Source: a virus. From it: a DNA stretch of 46,539 bases. Below, in pieces: positions 7,462 through 17,309 of the stretch; within the stretch, counting starts at the first letter, position 1, and each line of letters starts with the position of its first letter. The notes below the pieces were generated by a model. The model ran no database searches. It was not told the origin of the DNA and was given only the letters and a program-made list of their open reading frames with translations. Where the stretch lies: positions 1 through 46,539 of the IMG/VR virus record IMGVR_UViG_3300018080_000038; one strand, given 5' to 3'. A program made the position numbers and the translations under genes.

Positions 7462-10400
7462 CGAAAACGTAAAAGCTGCCGGAAGACTCGGACTGACGTT
7501 CGGTCTCGGCGCGTGGTTGGGAGTCCCGGGCTACATAGCCGGCGGAGCTCTCGGTGCGGTTCTCTTCGCGCCAGATCCTCCGGAGGCTCCAGATCCGTAC
7601 ACCGCCCTGAATATGAACACGGCTGACGAGGGAGCGAGCTCCCCACTCCATTACGGCGTCTGTAAGGTCAAAGGGAACTTCATCTATAAAGGCCCACTGA
7701 GATCCCGGAAGATCGAAGAGGGAGGAAAAGGCGGACAGAAGACGGTCACGGGATACAAATACTGGACGTGGGCAGCACTCGGAATCGGTCACGGAGTTCT
7801 CGACGTTACGAGAATGTGGAAGAACGACGACATTATGGTCCCGGAGGGAGACTCGACGATCAACGTTTATCGAGGGACTCCGGAGCAGACCGTCGATCCG
7901 GACTGGGACTCGAGAGCAGATGACGTCGTTCCTTTACCGCGTCAGGCATATACTTATTTCAATCAGTTCTATCTCGGAGAAGACAACAACACTTTTCCGA
8001 CGACGTCGAGCGAGGTTCATCGATTCCCGTGGGATGACGCCATGGACTCGATCCCTCCGTATATCGTAAACAAGGTGAGCGAGCAGACGGTTGGAGGGAA
8101 TAAGATCCTCCGGGATAAGTTCGATCGGATCTATACTCTCACTCAGACGGAGATGAAAGTCTATAACGCGAATTGGACTCTCCAGAAGACGGTCGATCTG
8201 TCGAATCTTAATCTGACGTCATATACCGGAACGTGGGATGCCTGTATCACCTATCTGAGCAATCGGCCTTATATAAACATAAGTTATAATAATGGACTCG
8301 ACGGAAAGCTGTACATCATTAGATGGGCTGCCGATCGCGGATCTCTAACAACCGAGAAGACGGACACGACTCGAGGTCAATACACGAAAACGGAGATTTA
8401 CGATTTCGGAACCGGCATCACGAATACGAGGATCAGATCGAACAGTCAGTACATATTTATAGCAACGGATTATTTTGCTGCCGGCGTCGATATGTTCAAG
8501 GTTTCCTTAAACGGTCAGACGCTTCTGGCCCATTACGATTATTCGGCAGTATTCGATATAGCAGCCATGGGAGACTTCGCGGTCAACGAGGATTTCTGCT
8601 TCTGGAATAATAACGGAGGAAAAACTTCGATAATCGATTTCAACGGAAACGTGAAGGACACTCTCGCTGCGAGTTCCGACTGGGGACCAGCATACATAGT
8701 TCCGCTAATCGGTTCGAATTGTATTATGGGTTTCAGCCTCGGAATTCAGGTCAGTCCTCCGGATAAAGATTATGATCGGCTTCAGTTCGCTATGTACGAT
8801 CGCGAGACCGGCCTATTCGAAACGGTAACGCAGAACGAGCTCGAACTCGACGAAACTTGGTGGACCAGCCACGGGAGCTCTCCGTTCTTCGGAGCGCAGG
8901 GAACTATGATGTGTCACGAAGGAGCGAACGGAACCGTGTATTTGTCCGGCCACGATAGCTCGAGCAATTTTTATACTCTTGAGCTTATAGTCGATGCGAA
9001 TCCCGCTCAGATCATATACGACCTCTTTAAAAATACGAAGGGTTTCGATCTGACAATGGTTGACGCGACTCAACTCGAGACCGTCGGTGATACCTGTTTC
9101 GATAATCGGATCGGAATGTCGTTTTCGGTTCTCCGGAAGAGAAACGTCGGAGCGGTTATTCGCGACATACTCGGTCATCTACAAGCTCATCCGTATCAAA
9201 CAACTGCCGGGAAATTCGGTTTCTTTATGCCGAACCCGAACGACGCCGTTGTTGATACGATCGGAGAAGAGGACATTCTCTCGATAAAGAATCAGGGAGC
9301 TCCGGACATGTCGATCGTTTCGTCGAGTATGAAAGATATAGGCCTCTGTCCGAACCGTCTGAACGTCGTTTACGAAAACCGGTTAAACCAATACAAAAAG
9401 GACGCGACGTTCCAGCTGGACGATATGCTGTCTCAGGATCTTGACGGAGAAATTATCGAAGAGAATCTCAATTATCAGATGTTCTCGAATCCCGCCGTTA
9501 TATCGAAGATGGCATGGAAGGCGTGGAAGATAGGACGCTTTCAGAATATGCTTCACGTTCTCGTTCTTAATGGGAGATGGCTCGGGATACGTCACGGAGA
9601 CGTATACAATATAAATCTTCCGGACGAGAATCTGAACAACGCGCGCTGCCGGGTTTTCTCGGTCGATGATCCGCCGGTCGGAATCGACGCCGGCGTGACA
9701 GTTACCTTTATGATGGACGACGAATATCTGACCTCGTATGAGGAAATCGATTATGACGCGTCGATATCAGAGGACACGTCTGTTGGTCCTCCGGAGGAAG
9801 TTACTCCGCTTCTCTGGGAGGAAGACGCGAGGCACAACAACGATACGTACACGATGGCGTTCAGCGCGATCCGGAATAGCGAAGCGACGGCCTATTGCGA
9901 CATCTGGCTCAGTCTCGACGCTCCGGACAATTTCTTCTATGCGAAAAGGTTGACTCAGTTCGGGAATGTCGGAGATCTCGTCAGCGATATCGTTAAGAGG
10001 AACAGGAAGCTGACCATAAATACAGATGATTACGGAGGGAGCTCTTTCTCGGCCTATACGAGGACGAACCAGAGGAACAATCTCTCGTATTGTCTGATTG
10101 GAGAAGTCCGGGGCGACTTCGATCTCGCTATGACGAATATGGAATTTATGACGTATCGAAACGCTGAGGTTTCCGGATCGAATATCGTTCTAAAGGATTG
10201 CGTGCGGGGAAAAGATTACACGATACCGAAGGATCACGATATTGCAGACGATACAGTCGTGATCCATACCGGGATCTCGTATAACAAAATCGAGATCCCT
10301 TCCGAATGGATCGGAAAAAAGATATATGTTAAATTCGTTCCGTATAATCTCCGGGGAGACGGACTCGACATCGACGAGATCGACACGTTCGAATATACGG

Positions 10401-10825
10401 TTATGGGATGGACTCGGAAGGCCACCCACGCGGATCGGGTTCAGATCGAGGACAGCGCGCGTGGGGAGCTCGGTCACAGGACGAAGACTGAAGACTTGGA
10501 TGTTAAGGTCATCTGGGAATATACGAACCGGAACAGCGGAATGGGCGAGGGAACTCTCGACACGTGGGAGTGGCAGGGATGGCAGGCCGGAGACGTGGAC
10601 GACTACGACATAATAGTGTTTCAAGCCGATGGGGTAACACAGCAGGCAGAACACCTCGGAATCGGCCTTGTTGATAATTATACGTACGACAATGCGACGA
10701 ACGCAGCAGACTTCGGAGGGACTCCGTCAGATCATTTCTGGCTGGGTGTGAGGCCTGTCGTGACCGGTCGAGGAGTCGGAAGAGAAGGCTATGACTTAGT
10801 CAAGCAGGAAGTAGAGAGGGTATAA
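7448..10825 (+). CDS. Tail tip / host-specificity protein (J-like)
   Basis: A 1,125-residue protein in the place of lambda gpJ. The N terminus has a Gly/Ala-rich hydrophobic stretch (about residues 12-40) then a PDPPEAPDPYTALN turn region and a GKGGQKTVTGYKYWTW motif, common in phage tip attachment proteins. A beta-rich propeller-like segment spans about 200-500, and a phage-tail domain with LRKRNVGAVIRDILGHLQAH lies near 560-580. ATG 7448 is chosen over TTG 7442 because GGAG is seven to eight bases ahead. It should bind or penetrate the receptor at the tail tip and anchor the following fibre. The very long receptor-binding region is not assignable by eye. Confidence 0.85.
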   Translation: MAGANENVKAAGRLGLTFGLGAWLGVPGYIAGGALGAVLFAPDPPEAPDPYTALNMNTADEGASSPLHYGVCKVKGNFIYKGPLRSRKIEEGGKGGQKTVTGYKYWTWAALGIGHGVLDVTRMWKNDDIMVPEGDSTINVYRGTPEQTVDPDWDSRADDVVPLPRQAYTYFNQFYLGEDNNTFPTTSSEVHRFPWDDAMDSIPPYIVNKVSEQTVGGNKILRDKFDRIYTLTQTEMKVYNANWTLQKTVDLSNLNLTSYTGTWDACITYLSNRPYINISYNNGLDGKLYIIRWAADRGSLTTEKTDTTRGQYTKTEIYDFGTGITNTRIRSNSQYIFIATDYFAAGVDMFKVSLNGQTLLAHYDYSAVFDIAAMGDFAVNEDFCFWNNNGGKTSIIDFNGNVKDTLAASSDWGPAYIVPLIGSNCIMGFSLGIQVSPPDKDYDRLQFAMYDRETGLFETVTQNELELDETWWTSHGSSPFFGAQGTMMCHEGANGTVYLSGHDSSSNFYTLELIVDANPAQIIYDLFKNTKGFDLTMVDATQLETVGDTCFDNRIGMSFSVLRKRNVGAVIRDILGHLQAHPYQTTAGKFGFFMPNPNDAVVDTIGEEDILSIKNQGAPDMSIVSSSMKDIGLCPNRLNVVYENRLNQYKKDATFQLDDMLSQDLDGEIIEENLNYQMFSNPAVISKMAWKAWKIGRFQNMLHVLVLNGRWLGIRHGDVYNINLPDENLNNARCRVFSVDDPPVGIDAGVTVTFMMDDEYLTSYEEIDYDASISEDTSVGPPEEVTPLLWEEDARHNNDTYTMAFSAIRNSEATAYCDIWLSLDAPDNFFYAKRLTQFGNVGDLVSDIVKRNRKLTINTDDYGGSSFSAYTRTNQRNNLSYCLIGEVRGDFDLAMTNMEFMTYRNAEVSGSNIVLKDCVRGKDYTIPKDHDIADDTVVIHTGISYNKIEIPSEWIGKKIYVKFVPYNLRGDGLDIDEIDTFEYTVMGWTRKATHADRVQIEDSARGELGHRTKTEDLDVKVIWEYTNRNSGMGEGTLDTWEWQGWQAGDVDDYDIIVFQADGVTQQAEHLGIGLVDNYTYDNATNAADFGGTPSDHFWLGVRPVVTGRGVGREGYDLVKQEVERV

Positions 10826-10827
10826 AT

Positions 10828-13800
10828 ATGGCTGATAATCAGACACCTCAAGCACAGTACGAACTCCCGGAAGGAACCGGGAACAATCCGCAAGAGGATT
10901 ACAACGAAAACTGGGAGGCAGCCGATCACGCCGGAGGATGGGTGACTGCTGAGATCGAAACCGGCCACGGAGGATCGGAAGGGGAATGGTACACCTTTAA
11001 TAATTCCGGTAAAGCTGTCAAGGCTCAGGCGGACTCGCTCGATAACTGCGCGATTGTTTTTATGCTGACAGAGGATACTGCGGAAACAGAAGAGGGACTC
11101 TTTCTAAAAGCCGGTAACTGGTGGAAAAATACGTGGGGGCTCGATCCGAGCAAGATCTATTATCTGTCTCAGACGACCGCCGGTGCGTGGACGACTACCC
11201 AGCCGGCTTCTGGATTGATAATCGTTCTCGGACGATGCGATCAGGACACGGAGACTTTCCATATCGCTGAAGGCGGAGGCGGAGGAGGCGGAGGCCTTAA
11301 CGACCACGCCACTCTGACTAATCTCGCGTGGAGCGTTGCCGGGCATACGATGGACACGACTCTGGATATGGCCCAGAATAGAATAATCAATATAACTCAT
11401 CTCGAGCTGAATCCTCAGGGAACGGTTGAGGCAATCGCTGTCTCGATCAATCAGGGTAGTTATACCGCGAATCCGACTTTTACATACTACGGAACTTTTC
11501 AGTATATAAACAAAACCGGCGGAGCGACTTCGACCGCTTGGGAAATGACTGGACATTATACTGAACTCAGACAGTCAGACGCAGCAAACACGATGGGGTA
11601 TATTTACGGGAATCATAATATCCTGCGGGCGTATGAAAGTTACGGGAATAGTTCGGACGCTATGACCGGTATGTGGAACGATTTTACACTCGCAGCAGGA
11701 AAAACTATAACCGGTCGTGTTAAAGGAACTTATTTCCGCTTTCATCCGGAAGGAACCGTCACACTTCAGACTTACGGAACGCTGAATTGGGTAGGGCCAA
11801 GTAGTGGCGGAACGCTTAACACCGTGTACGGAAGCTATCAGAATATAATTTGCGCGACGCTCGGAACAATAAACGGCGACGCATACGGTCATTATTCAGA
11901 TATGAATATCAGCGGAACGAACAGGCTCTCGGGTGATGAGTATGCGTTTATCGCGAAGAGTGCCAGCACGGGAGTGACCGGGACCAGTTACGCATATTAT
12001 GCGGAGGGAGCCGGGTTCGATTATTTCCTTTATTGTAACGTCGATACTATGCCGTCATATATCGCCGGAGTTGTTCAGATCGACAACACGATATGGGGCG
12101 AAGGGACGACCGGCGCGACTCCGACGAGCGGAGCCGGGACGCGGTTTATGTGGATTCCTTCAAAAAGAGCGATGCGGGCAGGAGAAGTTGACTCCACCCA
12201 ATGGGACGACGCGAATATCGGACAGGGTTCTTTCTGTTTCAGTCGTTATAGAAGTACGGCATCTGGTGCCGATTCTTTCGTGACCGGTTGGAACTGCTCA
12301 GCGTCCGGACAGTACGGCGTGGCAATGGGATATTACGCTTCTGCGACTGGCGCAGCCTCAATCGCTTTAGGGAACACAGTAACAGCGAACGCTTTTAACG
12401 CGGTTGCTATCGGGCAGAGTATCACGGCCGGGACCAGCGCGAAATGCTTCGGTGAATCAATTACCGCTTTCACAGACAGTACGATAATTGGATTTAATCT
12501 CGTTACGAATACCTGTTATAGAGCGGTTTATGTCGGGAGAAATATTACTGGGGCAAGCGGAACGAATGACGACTGCTATGGGTTCGGACAGTTTATCGGA
12601 TTCATAACCGGTGACGATAACTGGGTCTTCGGAAAAGGTGTTGACTCGGGTAATCCATTAATGAGTGTGGGATCTAATCAGCTCGTTATCGGTATGAATT
12701 CAAATCTGGCTTCGATCGTTATCGACGGATCATCTGCCGGAATCGGAACCAGAGCAGATGTAATAATTTATGGAGCTCTAACCTTAAACGATGACGTTCA
12801 CGTTATCGGAGAATTTTATGTTACTCCTTCTGGATCGGGAATAAATTCTGAGGCATACGGTCAGGGTGCGGCAGCTACGGGTGATAATTCATTATCGGTT
12901 GGCTATCAGGTAACGAGTAGCGGAGTCGAGACGGTTATGGTTGGTAATAATATCAACACAGTCGGAAATTCGATCGTTGCCGTCGGTCATAATATAAGCG
13001 GACTGGCTCAGAGAAGTATCGGAATAGGTGTCGATATAACAGGCACAGCATCCTTAACCGATTCAGTACTTATCGGAACGCTTGGGCAGCTGACAGGAAC
13101 AGAAGCTGAGAACGTTATGATCGGAGCGAGTTTCGGACTTGTTAATGCAACGGGAGTTGTCGGTATCGGTTATGACGTAGCGATCAGCGCAGATAATTGC
13201 GTATGTATAGGACAGGATGCATATATCGGAGTCGGCTTCAGTCAGGCAACGGTTGTCGGAGAAACATCGACTGTAACCGGAGCCAGCGCGACAATCGTTG
13301 GGCAGGGAGCGACGGTCGGAGCTCAGTCTGTCGGTCTCGGTTCTCAGGTAACAGGCGGAGGTGCCAGAGGCGTTGCTATTGGTTATGACGCAGATATTGC
13401 GTTTGATGAGTGTATCGCGATAGGTCACGGAGCTACGCCGACACAGGCGAATGAAATGGCAATTGGATCAACCGGAGAGGAGATCGACCATCTCAGATTT
13501 ATTGTATCGGGGACACATTTATCGTGGTATAATCTCGTGAGCTTTCAGCCGTCAACTGCTGGAGCGAATTCGGAAGTTATCGGAGCGGGTTCGCAAGGCG
13601 TAACAGGTGCCGATACGGTTGCGTTCGGAAAAGACATTATTGCCTCGGGTGGCAACTCGGTTTTTATCGGACATAATATCCAACCTGCCGGCGGAACTGC
13701 AGCGAATTCCGTTCTGATAGGCGCAGATGTTGATTTGAATTTCAACGCGTCGGTAATAATCGGTTATGCGGCAAGCGCGAATCAGACGAGTTGCGTAATC

Positions 13801-15186
13801 GGTTATCAAGCCACAGGAGGAACGGAGTCAGTATCGATCGGAAACGACGCCAACGGCGGAAGCGGAGTATGTATCGGAGTTAGAGCAGCCGGGAGCGGAG
13901 TCACGATCGGAACGGACACGGTCGGCCATTCCAGCTGTACTATTATCGGAGAAGACGCGACGCGGAACGGATTCACGGATGTTATCTGTATCGGAAGGAA
14001 CGCGACGGCAACCCAGGCGAACGAGATGATGATCGGCGGAACGTCGTACGAAATTGATTACTTGAGCTTCGTCGTTTCGGGAACTTTCCTGACCGTCGAA
14101 ACGCTGTTCAGTTTTGAGCCGGGCGCAACCCCTGCCACGTCCCAGTGTATCGGAGGAGGGGCGAGCGCGTCCGGAGGTTTCTCGGTAGCTCTCGGAATAA
14201 GCGCGGTGGCAAGCGCGACGGGAGCGATCGCGATCGGTAACGGTCCAGACGCCGTGGGAAATTACGCCATCGCGATCGGGAATAACGCTCAGGCAACTAC
14301 GAACGGAATCGTGATCGGAGGAAACGCGGACGACAATGCGAACTCTGATTGTATCGTAATCGGAACTGGATCGACTGCCGACGGACAGGACGCGGTTGTT
14401 ATAGGACATGGAGCAACCAACGGAAAATTCGGAGTCGTTATCGGAAGCGGTGCAACGAGTACGGATCTCCACGCGATTTCGATCGGACTTTCAGCAACTG
14501 CGGATCTCGACGCGATCGCGATCGGAAGAGATGCTGATGCGAGCTTCGCCGAATCGATCGCGATCGGAAGAGGAGCGACGACATCTCAAGCCAATGAAAT
14601 GGTTATCGGTTCTGTTGGATACGAAATCGATTATCTGACCGTTACCGTAACAGGAACAGCTCTGAGCGTTTCGACGATATTCGAATTCACGAACGGCCTC
14701 TGGGTTTCAGCAGATAACGATTTTAATCTCGACGGTTCAACAGGCGATCAGAAAATAAAGGCCGTATCAACACCGTTTGCTATGTTAGAATTTTACGGCG
14801 GGTCAAATGGTAATAAGATGTTTACCTTTATGACTGACCTCGGAGTTCTCGGAGATAAAGTTTCGTATGTCGCAGATATTGAAATGCAATCAGGAACCAT
14901 TATCGATTCCGATGGTATAATTCGAAACGTTGTAAGAAAAACAGCAACCTATACAGTCACCTTAAACGATCATATACTTTTCGGTGTTACCAGCGGAGCT
15001 GCGTTTGACTTCGCGTTGCCCGCAGGTGCCCAAGGAGAGGAACACAGAATCGTTAATACGGGTTCAAGCAATTTAACTATTACGCCGAACGGGGCGGAAT
15101 TACTTCTCGGTGTTAATGCTGCATTTACATTATCGCCGGGGAATTCTTTAATTATCCATTACGATACTACGGAGGGATGGTGGTAA
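10828..15186 (+). CDS. Tail fibre with YadA-like collagen-type head repeats
   Basis: A 1,452-residue trimeric-fibre candidate. After an N-terminal domain (about 1-150, ending in a Gly run at about 151-157) and a beta-rich middle, residues about 480-1290 consist of short repeats of the form AIGxxAxAxGxxAIAIG, the pattern of YadA-type left-handed beta-roll heads. A larger unit of about 190 residues recurs three times, each ending QANEMxIGxxxxEIDxL then a VSGT beta segment. The C-terminal 150 residues form a distinct domain ending FALPAGAQGEEHRIVN and a GNSLIIHYDT stretch typical of fibre tips. It follows the J-like gene by two bases and probably binds the cell surface. Confidence 0.85.
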   Translation: MADNQTPQAQYELPEGTGNNPQEDYNENWEAADHAGGWVTAEIETGHGGSEGEWYTFNNSGKAVKAQADSLDNCAIVFMLTEDTAETEEGLFLKAGNWWKNTWGLDPSKIYYLSQTTAGAWTTTQPASGLIIVLGRCDQDTETFHIAEGGGGGGGGLNDHATLTNLAWSVAGHTMDTTLDMAQNRIINITHLELNPQGTVEAIAVSINQGSYTANPTFTYYGTFQYINKTGGATSTAWEMTGHYTELRQSDAANTMGYIYGNHNILRAYESYGNSSDAMTGMWNDFTLAAGKTITGRVKGTYFRFHPEGTVTLQTYGTLNWVGPSSGGTLNTVYGSYQNIICATLGTINGDAYGHYSDMNISGTNRLSGDEYAFIAKSASTGVTGTSYAYYAEGAGFDYFLYCNVDTMPSYIAGVVQIDNTIWGEGTTGATPTSGAGTRFMWIPSKRAMRAGEVDSTQWDDANIGQGSFCFSRYRSTASGADSFVTGWNCSASGQYGVAMGYYASATGAASIALGNTVTANAFNAVAIGQSITAGTSAKCFGESITAFTDSTIIGFNLVTNTCYRAVYVGRNITGASGTNDDCYGFGQFIGFITGDDNWVFGKGVDSGNPLMSVGSNQLVIGMNSNLASIVIDGSSAGIGTRADVIIYGALTLNDDVHVIGEFYVTPSGSGINSEAYGQGAAATGDNSLSVGYQVTSSGVETVMVGNNINTVGNSIVAVGHNISGLAQRSIGIGVDITGTASLTDSVLIGTLGQLTGTEAENVMIGASFGLVNATGVVGIGYDVAISADNCVCIGQDAYIGVGFSQATVVGETSTVTGASATIVGQGATVGAQSVGLGSQVTGGGARGVAIGYDADIAFDECIAIGHGATPTQANEMAIGSTGEEIDHLRFIVSGTHLSWYNLVSFQPSTAGANSEVIGAGSQGVTGADTVAFGKDIIASGGNSVFIGHNIQPAGGTAANSVLIGADVDLNFNASVIIGYAASANQTSCVIGYQATGGTESVSIGNDANGGSGVCIGVRAAGSGVTIGTDTVGHSSCTIIGEDATRNGFTDVICIGRNATATQANEMMIGGTSYEIDYLSFVVSGTFLTVETLFSFEPGATPATSQCIGGGASASGGFSVALGISAVASATGAIAIGNGPDAVGNYAIAIGNNAQATTNGIVIGGNADDNANSDCIVIGTGSTADGQDAVVIGHGATNGKFGVVIGSGATSTDLHAISIGLSATADLDAIAIGRDADASFAESIAIGRGATTSQANEMVIGSVGYEIDYLTVTVTGTALSVSTIFEFTNGLWVSADNDFNLDGSTGDQKIKAVSTPFAMLEFYGGSNGNKMFTFMTDLGVLGDKVSYVADIEMQSGTIIDSDGIIRNVVRKTATYTVTLNDHILFGVTSGAAFDFALPAGAQGEEHRIVNTGSSNLTITPNGAELLLGVNAAFTLSPGNSLIIHYDTTEGWW

Positions 15187-15187
15187 A

Positions 15188-15841
15188 ATGAGTAGACAAT
15201 TTTCAAGAGATTTTTTGCTGGAAGTAGCAAAGGGAAGTATAGATGGATATTCCTGCATAAACAAATTCGGCCATAACCCGGACGTCGATATCGCATCTGC
15301 TCCGGAGGACGTGTGGGCCGGTGGAGGTATATACGGGTTTTATCCTACTACTGCCCAATCGATGGAGGCTGTGAGCACCAGCACGAATGATGACTATTCG
15401 CCGGCGGGAACCGGAGCCCGGACAATTCAGGTTTACGGTTTAGACTCTAATTGGGATCTACAAGAGGAAACCGTACAGATGAACGGGACGACACCTGTTG
15501 CTCTTTCGAATACTTATATTCGAATTTACCGAGCACTCGTCTTAACCGCCGGGAGTGTCGAGACGAACGATGGAAACATTACAATTCGGATCGTGACCGT
15601 TGGAACGGTCGCTGCGTATATTATGGCTGGAGACGGTCAGACTCAGCAGGCGGTTTATACTATACCGAATAACAAAACCGGATATTTTATGAAGGGATAC
15701 GTCGGAATGTCTGACGGCGGAAGTTCCGTATCGAGAGAATCCGTTCAGTTTAAATGGAAAGCGAGACCGGCAAACGGAGCAGGTGACGGAGCGTGGCAGA
15801 CGAAAGGTCAGATCGAGGTTATAAACGACGGCCAGCCGTGA
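15188..15841 (+). CDS. Virion-associated protein, interrupted by an in-frame UGA
   Basis: The open frame gives 217 residues, mostly beta-rich, with SINKFGHNPDVDIASAPEDVW-like features near the N terminus (INKFGHN..V) that I associate with phage structural proteins found near fibre genes. No enzyme motif is seen. After TGA at 15839-15841 the same frame stays open for 45 codons to TGA 15977-15979 and continues sensibly with WQYEYGVPAGALVEKTDIRI, so the natural protein probably extends to 262-263 residues. Either the UGA is read through, or it is a nonsense change of a Trp codon. It is adjacent to the fibre gene, so a fibre accessory or decoration role is likely. Confidence 0.7.
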   Translation: MSRQFSRDFLLEVAKGSIDGYSCINKFGHNPDVDIASAPEDVWAGGGIYGFYPTTAQSMEAVSTSTNDDYSPAGTGARTIQVYGLDSNWDLQEETVQMNGTTPVALSNTYIRIYRALVLTAGSVETNDGNITIRIVTVGTVAAYIMAGDGQTQQAVYTIPNNKTGYFMKGYVGMSDGGSSVSRESVQFKWKARPANGAGDGAWQTKGQIEVINDGQP

Positions 15842-15979
15842 TGGCAATACGAGTACGGCGTCCCAGCCGGCGCGCTCGTCGAGAAAACGGATATCCGAAT
15901 TGAATGCGTTGCTGTTACCGCTGACGACATTGGAGTCGTCGGTGGTTTTGATTTAGTTTTAGTTGACGATGGCTATTGA
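15842..15979 (+). CDS. Readthrough extension of the 15188 gene
   Basis: These 45 codons are in the same frame as the upstream gene, without shift, from TGG directly after the UGA to a second TGA. The encoded segment is beta-rich with KTDIRIECVAVTADD and ends FDLVLVDDGY, a natural end for the domain. There is no ribosome site for independent translation; the ATG at 15841 is in another frame. The next gene begins 18 bases after the second stop with a good AAAGGAG site. Confidence 0.6.
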   Translation, partial: WQYEYGVPAGALVEKTDIRIECVAVTADDIGVVGGFDLVLVDDGY

Positions 15980-15997
15980 TTTTAAAGGAGAAGAAAA

Positions 15998-16288
15998 ATG
16001 GCTGATGTTTTAGAGATGAATGAAAGCGTCCAGAAAAAGATCCACGCTCAGGGGATCCAGATCGCGAAGGGACTGACCGGTCAGCTCCTGACGGACAACG
16101 GGAAGAGGGGCAAGGTATATCTTGCGGACTTTACCGAATCCGAGCAGGCGAAGATCAAAGAAGTCTATGGAATCGTATCTGCGAAACTGATTAAGCAGGT
16201 GGACAGCGCGTCAAGCGCGACTGCTTCGGCGATCGTGACCGAGGTGGAGAAGAACATCGAAGCGAAACCGGAAGAACCGGCAGAGTAA
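15998..16288 (+). CDS. Small protein of unknown function (96 aa)
   Basis: I do not recognise this protein. It is helical, charged and soluble, with an Ala/Ser-rich segment SASSATASAIVTEVE near residues 70-84 and a Glu/Pro tail. A strong AAAGGAGAAG site precedes the ATG. It lies between the fibre accessory gene and the lysis-like genes, and a short coiled-coil or capsid/fibre accessory role would fit, but nothing in the sequence decides this. Confidence 0.7.
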   Translation: MADVLEMNESVQKKIHAQGIQIAKGLTGQLLTDNGKRGKVYLADFTESEQAKIKEVYGIVSAKLIKQVDSASSATASAIVTEVEKNIEAKPEEPAE

Positions 16289-16316
16289 TTATTTTTTTTG
16301 AAAAGGAGAAGACACA

Positions 16317-16862
16317 ATGGCCGACAAAGACAAAAAGGAAAAAGAAGTGGAAGAAAAAGAAGCTAAAGAAGAAACGGGAGAATTCGAAGTTGAAGTTGAA
16401 TACTCTGATATCGCGAATCCGTTTCATCCGACTATGCAATCGATAGGTCGCTTCTGCAATCTGTACATCGGGATCGAAGAGAATTTTCAGCTCCTCGAGC
16501 TAAATGATGCTATGCTCGAGAAGCAGAAAAAATTCGAAGCGATAAAGGCGAAACTCTACAAAGAGGTGTACGATCGCCCGATCCCTCAATCCGTCCACGC
16601 TCTTCCTGACGAAGACGATCAGAAAAAGATGACGACGGAAGAGAAGGAGGAAAAGAAAAGGCTTGACAAGGAGTATGGGAAGAAACTGACCGAAGCCCAG
16701 AAGGTAAAAGTCAAGCTGTCATATCCGGAGATCCGGATCAGCAAGGAAGCTCTCGAGGAAGCTATGGAGCGGGAGAAGAAAAAGGTGGAGGCCGGCAAGG
16801 ACGCGATCTTCATCTCTCCGAACGACATAGCCATCTTGAGGCAATTCGTTACTTTCATATAG
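16317..16862 (+). CDS. Charged helical protein of unknown function (181 aa)
   Basis: Not recognised. The first 25 residues are almost all Lys, Glu and Asp; residues about 55-140 are helical and highly charged and could form a coiled coil. It is preceded by AAAAGGAGAAG and a T8 run (16293-16300) in the 28-base gap after the previous gene. The N terminus MADKDKKEKE resembles the starts of other genes here (for example at 2190), a composition feature only. The 10-base gap to the next gene contains AGGAGG, so it is cotranscribed with the membrane proteins that follow. Confidence 0.7.
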   Translation: MADKDKKEKEVEEKEAKEETGEFEVEVEYSDIANPFHPTMQSIGRFCNLYIGIEENFQLLELNDAMLEKQKKFEAIKAKLYKEVYDRPIPQSVHALPDEDDQKKMTTEEKEEKKRLDKEYGKKLTEAQKVKVKLSYPEIRISKEALEEAMEREKKKVEAGKDAIFISPNDIAILRQFVTFI

Positions 16863-16872
16863 GAGGAAAGTC

Positions 16873-17295
16873 GTGAGCAGGGAAAAGATCAGGAGCGTTA
16901 TACTCGGATGTCTCGTCGTTCTTGGACTCGCGATCCTCTGTTTTTTCGTTTGGGGATGCAACGGGAACTCGGCGAATGTTAAACCGAATAACGATATGGA
17001 GACGTCGCTGAAGAACCAGCAGAAGATGTCGGAGAAGATCGAGAAGCTGGACGGAGATCTGACGAAGATCCAGCAATCGATATCAACCGTCATAAATATG
17101 GTCACCCAGACGTTCGAGACGCTTCAGGGAAGTGTAAAAACGGGAGATGTTGAAGGAGGCGTGCACACGAGCCACGATACAAATTCCATCTGGTATGGCA
17201 TCGGACTCGTGGCCGTGGTCTTGGCGTTCGCTCTGATCCTTATCTGGCTGCTCGCGAAGATGCTAAAAGAGGTCGCGTTGAAATTCTTGAAATGA
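16873..17295 (+). CDS. Membrane protein with unimolecular-spanin-like architecture
   Basis: A 140-residue protein. Residues about 8-27 are hydrophobic and end in VWGC, resembling a lipobox with Cys29 (Trp at -2 is unusual). Residues about 40-80 form a likely periplasmic coiled coil, and residues about 106-128 form a second membrane segment with Lys at the end. Unimolecular spanins of Gram-negative phages have exactly this order: lipoprotein signal, linker helix, C-terminal transmembrane anchor, about 130 residues. It would then fuse inner and outer membranes at lysis. Alternatively it is a two-span holin-type protein. GTG 16873 has AGGAGG seven bases upstream. Confidence 0.6.
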   Translation: MSREKIRSVILGCLVVLGLAILCFFVWGCNGNSANVKPNNDMETSLKNQQKMSEKIEKLDGDLTKIQQSISTVINMVTQTFETLQGSVKTGDVEGGVHTSHDTNSIWYGIGLVAVVLAFALILIWLLAKMLKEVALKFLK

Positions 17296-17309
17296 AATAG
17301 GAGGAAGGG

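Noticed and set aside
15839-15841. Genome-wide recoding of UGA to Trp
   Set aside because: Many genes end at UGA with ATGA overlaps and correct downstream starts (for example 28611, 32960, 37304, 37477), so UGA is a normal stop and the 15839 case is local.
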